A model generated the notes under the pieces. The model was given only the letters and a program-made list of their open reading frames with translations, ran no database searches and was not told the DNA's origin. DNA of 64,000 nucleotides. It comes from Portulaca oleracea. Lineage: Eukaryota > Streptophyta > Magnoliopsida > Caryophyllales > Portulacaceae. Of the stretch, positions 58,032-64,000 are shown piece after piece. The DNA is taken from NCBI GenBank assembly GCA_029582165.1, contig CM055868.1, positions 20,270,391 to 20,334,390 on the forward strand, read 5' to 3'. Numbering within the stretch: the first letter of the stretch is position 1; every line of letters begins with the position of its first letter. Both the position numbers and the translations under genes were made by a program.

Positions 58032-59075
58032 AAAAAGGGACCATTACTAATACCATCATTCTACCCAAACTCTCATCGTTCTCATACTCTCTTAAAACTC
58101 TCATTATTCTCATATTACCATCCCCTACTCTATCAAAACCATCACTCATATACTATCCTACTACCATTCTCACATTCACCCTTCCAATCCTCAAGTCAAG
58201 GCAAAGTCAAGGATTTCAAACCGGCACATTCGGGCTCCTAAATCAAAAGAGGTTCGATTCATTTCTTTCTTATTGTCATTGTTTAAATCATGTAATTCGT
58301 ACTTTAATTTCGTTATTTGTACATATTTTGTAAATCAAAAACTTTCTTTATATTGCATGTTAAGAATATAATTTTGCGGAATCAATTAAACTTCTCCCCG
58401 CTCTTTTTCATTTTAATGTCGATTCTAGTAGAGTCTGTTTTCTAACAGGCGAATTCGAGAATTCTTATAATTCTCGAATTCGTAACCTTACCCCCGGACT
58501 TAGAATCGGGTTTCGTAGACCGGAGTTATTTTTATTATTTTTATAGTTTGTCGGTTTCCTTAAATCAACTAGCGACTCTTTTATTCTTTTCTAATCCGTT
58601 TAAATATTTAACATTTGAATTTACACTAAATAATTAAAAAATGGTTTAACATCTTCCTCTCACCCAATTCAAGGTTAAAACCGAGAGAAAGTGGGTCCGC
58701 AATCGATAAAACCCATGCGGGTTTTATTGTTTCTGACACCCTTTCTTTGGCCCAGGGAAACAGGCGGCCCGACCCAAGGTTTGCCAAAACCTGCGCGGGT
58801 TTTGGCAGGCTATGGGGGCCCGCCTGCTTCCTATTGGGCCTGAATTTGGTGTTTGGGCCGGTTTTAAACCATTATTAATATATTTCAGTGTAATTTTAAG
58901 TATTTAAATAATAAAAAACATATTTGTAAAATAAATAAAGTTTCATCACCCCGAAAATGAATTTTGAAAATAAAAATATCCTTATTTAAGGATTAAGCAA
59001 CCTTAGTCGGCTCCCGATCATTAAGTAGCGCATCCGAAACAATTTCCCCGAAACTGGAATTTTCCGGGTCCTACA
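58032..59075 (+). repeat. 3' LTR of D (first ~115 bp absent)
   Basis: Aligns with 49806-50830 from 'actaataccatcattc' onward. The TGTAGACACCGG start and the next ~100 bp are missing. Instead 'ggtcgccgctaaaaagggacc' runs straight in. Palindromes are retained. The second has one arm change, CAAAACCT for CAAAACCC, near 58786. Confidence 0.85.
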
Positions 59076-59076
59076 G

Positions 59077-59660
59077 GTACCCATTTGGATTCGGCTTCCA
59101 AGTTTGGACTGGAAATTCTGGAGAAGGGAGGGCTTAAGTAAATTGGGAAGTTTACTGGGTGAACCCCTTTTGGCTGACTTTTTCACAAAAGAGAAGTCTA
59201 TGATGCGATTTGCTCGTATTTTGGTTAAGATGGATATTAGTCATACATTTCCGGATTCTATCCTTCTAATTGATGAGGAAGGTTTTCTTTATACACAAAA
59301 AAGTAAGTATGAATGGACACCAGTTATGTGGTCCAAATGCAAAATGTTTTGGTCATAGGGCGGATACTTGTCGGAAGAAATCTATAACACAGAACAGGAA
59401 ACAGAAGGAGAAACAATTAGCAGGTATTCCAGTCTCTATTTCTGATCCTTCTCATAATATTGTCTCTTCATCAGGTGATTCCAACATTAAAGTGCCTAAA
59501 AGAAGGAACTTAAGACCTGATACTCCTATAGCTTCTGGCTTAATAGTTGGATCATGGCCTATTACTCTTTCTCCGATTCTTGAATCAGGTTTAGTGGAGG
59601 GTAATGATGTTCCTTGCACTCCTCATTCTAATGATAATGGATATATTCCTATCTTGGAAT
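59077..59660 (+). pseudogene. LINE I ORF1, second part
   Basis: Continues after D with VPIWIRLPSLDWKFWRREG, LSKLGSLLGEPLLADFFTKE, FARILVKMDIS and KYEWTPVMWSKC. The zinc knuckle follows as CKMF then GHRADTC, split by one extra T near 59348 that shifts the frame. A serine/lysine-rich C-terminal tail follows to about 59660, overlapping the ORF2 start. Confidence 0.82.
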
Positions 59661-60720
59661 GTTAGGGGTCTAAATGGCCCTAAGAAGCAGGAAGCTATTA
59701 AGCACTTCTTGCAGATGAATAAATTTGACCTTGTGGGTTTAATGGAGACTAAGGTTTCGTTAGAGATGTGTGAAAAGGTGAAGGACTCTTTCTGTTTTGG
59801 GTAGAGTATGATTCATAATGTTATTGTTTCTGCTCGCTGTAGGATATAGGTTCTTTGGCGAAGTAGATTATCTGTTTGTTCGTTGGTTATTCACCCCCAA
59901 TATATTCATTGCAAAGTCCAAATGGGATCTTCTTCTTTGTTGGTAACCATTGTATATGATGATAATGACTTGGGGATTCGGAAGCTTTCATGGGAGGGTC
60001 TGTCTAATATTGCTAATTCATGTTCTGAACCTTGGATTGTAGTTGGGGATTTTAACCATATTCTGGAGTTTGATGACAGAATTAGAGGGACTACTGTCTC
60101 TGTTGAGGAAATTATTGATTTCCGGCAATTCATGAATGACTTTCAATTGTGCGAGTTTAAGCACTCTGGTCTAAGGTTTACTTGGCACGATAAGAAAATC
60201 TTTTCTAGCATTGACCGAGCCCTGATTAATGTTGAAGGTTGTCAACATTTGAATCTTTATCATACGAAGTTCTCCCTCATGACATTTTTTTATCACTCGA
60301 CCATTGTAATTTGTTTGGATTCAAGGGTTATCAAACAGAGAAGGCATTTTATGTTTTGTAATATGTGGATTGATGTTCCTTTGTTTATGCAAATGGTTGT
60401 TGAGGTTTGGAATAAACGAATTATGGGCTCTCCCATGTATATTCTTGCTACAAAACTTAAAATGTTGAAAGGTCCTTTATCATCACTACACAGATCGTAT
60501 TTTGGTGATGTGTATAAACAATCACAACTGGATTATGAATCTATAACTGCGGCTCAAGAAGCTTTCATGAAGAATCCGACTGATTTAATCGTGTTGGACA
60601 TGGCTGACTCTGCTAAACTGAAGTACCAAAGCTCGTTGAATGCTGCTATGAAACTACTAAAGCAGAAGACTAAAGCAGAATGGCTGAAAAAAGCATACTC
60701 TAATTAGGCCTTCTTCTATT
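59637..60720 (+). pseudogene. LINE I ORF2: endonuclease
   Basis: APE-type endonuclease that nicks target DNA. It starts at ATG 59637 with MDIFLSWNVRGLNGPKKQ and LVGLMETKV (catalytic E). There is a stop at 59802 and a frame break, then WIVVGDFNHILEFDDRI (catalytic DxN) and LRFTWHDKKIFSSIDRALIN. A linker towards RT follows, open to 60707. Several stops, so inactive. Confidence 0.87.
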
Positions 60721-62030
60721 CCATACTCAAGACTAGACAATCTCAAAATAGAAATATGTCCTTGAATAATAGTGAAGGTGCTTTACTGCAAGATTAAGTG
60801 GAAATTGGCAGGTACATTGTTGATCATTTCGAAGTTTTCTTTTCTAAGAAACCCTGTATTGGGAAGGTAAATTTTGAAGTTATTTCAAAAGGCAAGAGGT
60901 TGGATAAGGAAAGTCATAACAAACTATTAAGGCCAATTTCTGACTCGGAAATGAAAATGATAATCCTTGCTATGGATGGGTCTAAAAGTCCAGGATTGGA
61001 TAGGTATAATTCCTCTTTTTTTAAAGTTGCATAGTCTATAATCGGTTCGAATGTGACTAGGGCCATAAGGGACTTTTTCTCTTATGGGAAATTTTAGGTG
61101 AGATGAATACTACACCATGATTCCTAAAATTTCAAACCCAATGAGAGTTGGAGATTTGAGGTCAATCGCTTGTTGTAATGTCATATACAAAACGATTACA
61201 AACTTGATTTGTAATCGTCTTCAGGATGCTCTTATGGATCTTGTTGATATGTCACAAGCTTCTTTTGTGGAGGGTCGTTCTATACTGCACAATATTTTGG
61301 TTTCTACAATAGGAAAGGTGCTAAGCCTAGTGGTATGCTGAAGGTAAACATACAGAAAGCATACGACGCGATAGATTGGGATTTTTTAAGGAACTTACTG
61401 TTGGCCTTAAACTTCCATTGGACCTCTATGGATAGAATTATGACTTGTGTTTCTTCCACAAGCTTCTCGGTAGGGTTTAATGGATCCTCTTACGGCTCAT
61501 TCAAAGGTGGTCGTGGACTTCGTCAGGGTGATCCTATGTCACCGCTCCTCTTTGTTTTGGTGATGGACTACCTGAACTGTACTATTAAAAAGGATACTCA
61601 ATCCCCGAATTTCAGGTATCATAAATTATGTGCTCCCCTTAAACTTACACATCTCTATTTTGCTGATGACCTTTTAATGTTCTGTAATGGGGATGTGGAT
61701 AGCGTGAATATTCTGAATGGTGCGATTGAGCACTTTTCATCAGTTTTCGGGCTCACACCAAACAAAGTAAAATCAAATGTGATGTTTACTAATGTCTCAA
61801 GTGAAGAGAGACAAAGGATTTTGGAAGCTGTAGGCTTCAAGGAAGGCTATCTCCGCTTCAAATATTTGGGGGTACCAATCAAGCCATTCCGCCTCAACAG
61901 GCATGATTGTGTTTTACTTTTAGAGAAAATGACTATGAGAACCAATGGGTGGGCAGTGAGGAAGCTAACATATGTTGGAAGGGTTGAATTGATCAGCAGT
62001 ATTCTCATGTCTATTCACACGTACTAGGCT
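60721..62030 (+). pseudogene. LINE I ORF2: reverse transcriptase
   Basis: Pieces in order are: MIILAMDGSKSPGLDRYNSSFF (60949-61020), IPKISNPMRVGDLRSIACCNVIYK, then SQASFVEGRSILHN. The longest frame (61335-62027) carries VNIQKAYDAIDWDFL, GGRGLRQGDPMSPLLFVL and the catalytic YFADDLLMF at ~61659-61685. It ends with FKYLGVPIKP and a stop at 62026. The catalytic residues survive, but the gene is interrupted by stops near 61034, 61097 and 61341. Confidence 0.88.
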
Positions 62031-63037
62031 CAGATCTTCATCATCCCAAAAAATGTGATTGAATCAATAGTGAAGCTTTGTCGTGGTTTTTATGTGGTTC
62101 TTAAAAGAGGTTTCCTCCCATATCTTGGAGAACTTGTTGCTTGTATAAAGATGAAGGAGGACTTAATATACGTGATGCAATGGCCTGGAATACTATGACT
62201 CTGGGGAATGTTCTCTGGCAATTAATCTGTAGGAAAGAATCCCTATGGTGAAATGGGTACATCACATCTATAAGCGTAGGGTTTCTATTTTTTATTGTGA
62301 AATCAAACAAAATTCTAGTTAGTACTGGAGAAGGCTCTTGAAAGTCAGGGATGATTTGCTTCCTCTGTTCAGGAAACTGATTAATGAGGGGAAGCAATAA
62401 AGTGAAGCCGGGTTATGATTTCCTTAAAGAGCATTGGGCAAAAGTTGCATGGCATAAACTGATTTGGTGTAGTCCCAAGATACCAAAATGTGCATTCATT
62501 TTGTTGATTGTTATACAGAAACGTTTGCCGATTGTGGATAGAATGTAGAGGTTTGGGCAGCATCTTGCTAATCTCTTCTTTTTGTGTAACAAGGAGAGTG
62601 AATCAAATGAGCATCTATTTTTTTATTGTGAGTTTTCAAAGTAGATAGGCTGTGAGATAGGCTGTCAGATTTGGCTTGACTAATTTGGCACTTCTCCAAA
62701 TTTGGGATGCTTGGAATCTGCACGAATGGAAGGCTGCTAAATTTACTGGTCAGCACAAAAAATTGACCCTTGCCTTAATTATCTACCATATATGGGGCGA
62801 GAGAATCAGGAGAGTGCACCAGAACATTGAGCACTCTTACTTAAACATTTGTTTGTTCATAAAATACGATATCTCGTTGAGACTTTATTAGTCATTGGCA
62901 TGATTAAGGTATTTATTTTGAATCTTAATGTTTGTTGTTTAGGGTGTTTGATCTTGGGTCTGATCTCATTGTTGGCCCCTCGAGTATACCCGAGTATCTT
63001 GTACTTGTTTTTGTTATTGGAAGTTGTCTAAGATTTT
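62031..63037 (+). pseudogene. LINE I ORF2 C-terminus and 3' end
   Basis: Frames are heavily broken. The zf-RVT region is readable at 62403-62645: WHKLIWCSPKIPKCAFILLIV, then FFLCNKESESNEHLFFYC. A last piece reads LALIIYHIWGERIRRVH (62770-62820). No RNase H domain. The 3' end 'gttgtctaagattttcc' passes into (TA)n at 63038. Confidence 0.78.

Positions 63038-63106
<69 letters not shown>
63038..63106. repeat. (TA)n microsatellite
   Basis: About 34 TA units between the 3' end of LINE I and the foldback MITE. Confidence 0.95.
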
Positions 63107-63110
<4 letters not shown>

Positions 63111-63116
63111 CATATC

Positions 63117-63376
63117 CAATAGGAAGATAGTTTAGGTAGGAAGGTGGGAAGACCAAATCACAGCCCTTGATTTTACATCTGACGGTGTGTGGTCATGGAT
63201 ATCATGGACTGTGATCATGGATTTCATGACCATAATCTCTTAAATCCAAAACCACACTCCTTGAAATCCATGACCACACTCATTCATATCCATGACCACA
63301 CACTGTCAGACGCAAAATCAAGGGTTGTGATTTGTTATTCTCACCTTCTTACCTAAACTCTCTTCCTACTAGATTT
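63117..63376. mobile_element. foldback MITE, about 260 bp
   Basis: Near-complete inverted repeat. The left arm 'taggaagatagtttagg...ccttgattttacatctgac' is mirrored by the right arm up to 63376. The interior repeats 'gtggtcatggat' words, so the whole could form one hairpin. It has no coding capacity and is flanked by (TA)n on the left and a TA/TG run on the right. Confidence 0.85.
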
Positions 63377-63385
63377 ATTCCTATA

Positions 63386-63421
63386 TATGTGTGTGTGTGT
63401 GTGTGTGTGTATACATATATA
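63386..63421. repeat. (TG)n with TA flanks
   Basis: 'tatatatgtgtg...tgtatacatatatac' between the foldback MITE and LINE L. Confidence 0.95.
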
Positions 63422-63429
63422 CTTATCAT

Positions 63430-64000
63430 CTTAAGAATGCAAGGCAACTTTCCTTTCAAGTATCTGAGCATACCAATCTCGGCAAGTAACCTCCAGCAAA
63501 AACAACTGCAATTTACTTATGGACAAGATTGTCCTCCGCCTCAAGACTTGGTCCTCATGAAACATCTCAAATGCAGGTTGAATGGCCCTAATCAATACCA
63601 TGCTCATTGGAGTGTATAGGTTCTGGGCACACTTCTTTACCCTCCTACAATCAGTCATTAAGGCTATCACTCGATACTGTAGAAATTTTCTTTGAGGGGG
63701 TGGGGGGGTATGCCACAACTATTGTCGGATGTCGCTAATCTCTTGTGACACTCTTTATCAGCCGAAAGCCTGGGGAGGCAGGTTTGAGAAATCTCCAAGC
63801 CAGTCTGGCTTGGGATATCCAAAACTATAAACAAGTCCACTAGGTAAAGTGGATACACACAAAATACATCAAACACTTCAGCCGGTGGGATTACGTTCCC
63901 CCGCATGACGTATGCCCGTATTTCAAGCACCTTTGTGAGCTAATAGACACGTTTAAATGGGGATGTCAGCCTAGGGAAAAATGGCAGTGGGTTATGGATC
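63430..64000 (+). pseudogene. LINE L fragment (L1 ORF2), cut by the window edge
   Basis: 5'-truncated L1. It starts within the RT thumb: GNFPFKYLSIPISASNLQ, then in another frame MDKIVLRLKTWSS, then ITRYCRNFL (63670-63695), CDTLYQPKAWGG (63747-63780), LGYPKL-type and HTKYIKHFSRWDYVPP stretches. The frame shifts several times. It continues beyond the window. Confidence 0.8.

Larger units (their letters stand above)
49690..59075 (+). mobile_element. Tat-like non-coding LTR element D (LARD-like), nested in LINE I
   Basis: Starts TGTAGACACCGG and ends GGTCCTACA, with TSD ggtat/ggtac (one mismatch). LTRs are 49690-50830 and ~58032-59075. It has the same tRNA-Arg-type PBS as N and shares internal blocks with N. 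About 7.2 kb of interior has no recognisable gag or pol. It must have moved with proteins from another element. Confidence 0.88.
49006..63037 (+). mobile_element. LINE I, near-complete L1, split by element D
   Basis: Runs from a leader at 49006 through ORF1 (DUF4283 type) and ORF2 (endonuclease, RT, zf-RVT) to about 63037, where (TA)n begins. Body without D is about 4.6 kb. It lies between (TA)n runs on both sides. Many stops and frameshifts make it a pseudogene. No RNase H follows zf-RVT. Confidence 0.85.

Noticed and set aside
63117..63376. MicroRNA precursor
   Set aside because: A long, nearly perfect inverted repeat without a defined mature arm is better explained as a MITE. Small RNA data would be needed for any such claim.

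Overview
This is a plant nuclear genome window made almost wholly of nested transposable elements. I see no host gene and no tRNA, rRNA or other cellular RNA gene. The kingdom follows from the contents: Athila-type and Tat/Ogre-type Ty3/gypsy LTR retrotransposons, plant L1 LINEs with a DUF4283-type ORF1 and (in some) an RNase H tail, hAT and Tourist-like MITEs, and primer binding sites matching plant tRNA-Asp and tRNA-Arg. The species cannot be read from the sequence.

The window unpacks as Russian dolls, most joints resting on target site duplications (TSDs). The oldest large element is Athila A: PBS 2933, gag-protease 3052-5040, a spliced env-like ORF3 at 27777-28446 + 44047-44636, and a 3' LTR from 46838. 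Two big insertions split it. Athila B (6247-27752, TSD tacac) carries inside its 5' LTR the Tat-like element N (6326-17152, TSD attag), and N carries a 5'-truncated LINE (G) at its 3' LTR edge. A probable solo LTR E (28447-44041, TSD gttat/attat) is split by LINE F (30383-42402, 14-bp TSD), which is itself split by Athila C (31207-41094, TSD actgg). Downstream, A's 3' LTR holds a Tourist-like MITE and then a (TA)n/(CA)n zone into which LINE H (minus strand), LINE I (plus strand), a foldback MITE and LINE L are packed. LINE I is split by Tat-like non-coding element D (49690-59075, TSD ggtat/ggtac).

None of the elements is autonomous. A goes from protease straight to the post-integrase region. 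B has most of gag-pol but no ORF3 and has lost a conserved RT block. C has a short RT, almost no RNase H, and only the start of ORF3. N keeps a gag remnant and D keeps nothing coding.

The most interesting signal is non-coding. Each LTR element family carries its own private short palindrome (5-9 bp arms around a 3-4 bp variable centre) in several copies, mostly in the LTR just upstream of the TATA box. In C, palindromes come in pairs whose centres lie 21-22 bp apart. Four more pairs sit directly before ORF3, all exactly 21 bp apart with unrelated 7-bp spacers. B has the same 20-21 bp pairing with a different palindrome, and one B palindrome differs between its two LTRs by two symmetric transversions that keep it palindromic. 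This looks like a shared architecture with family-specific sequence, and its function is unknown.
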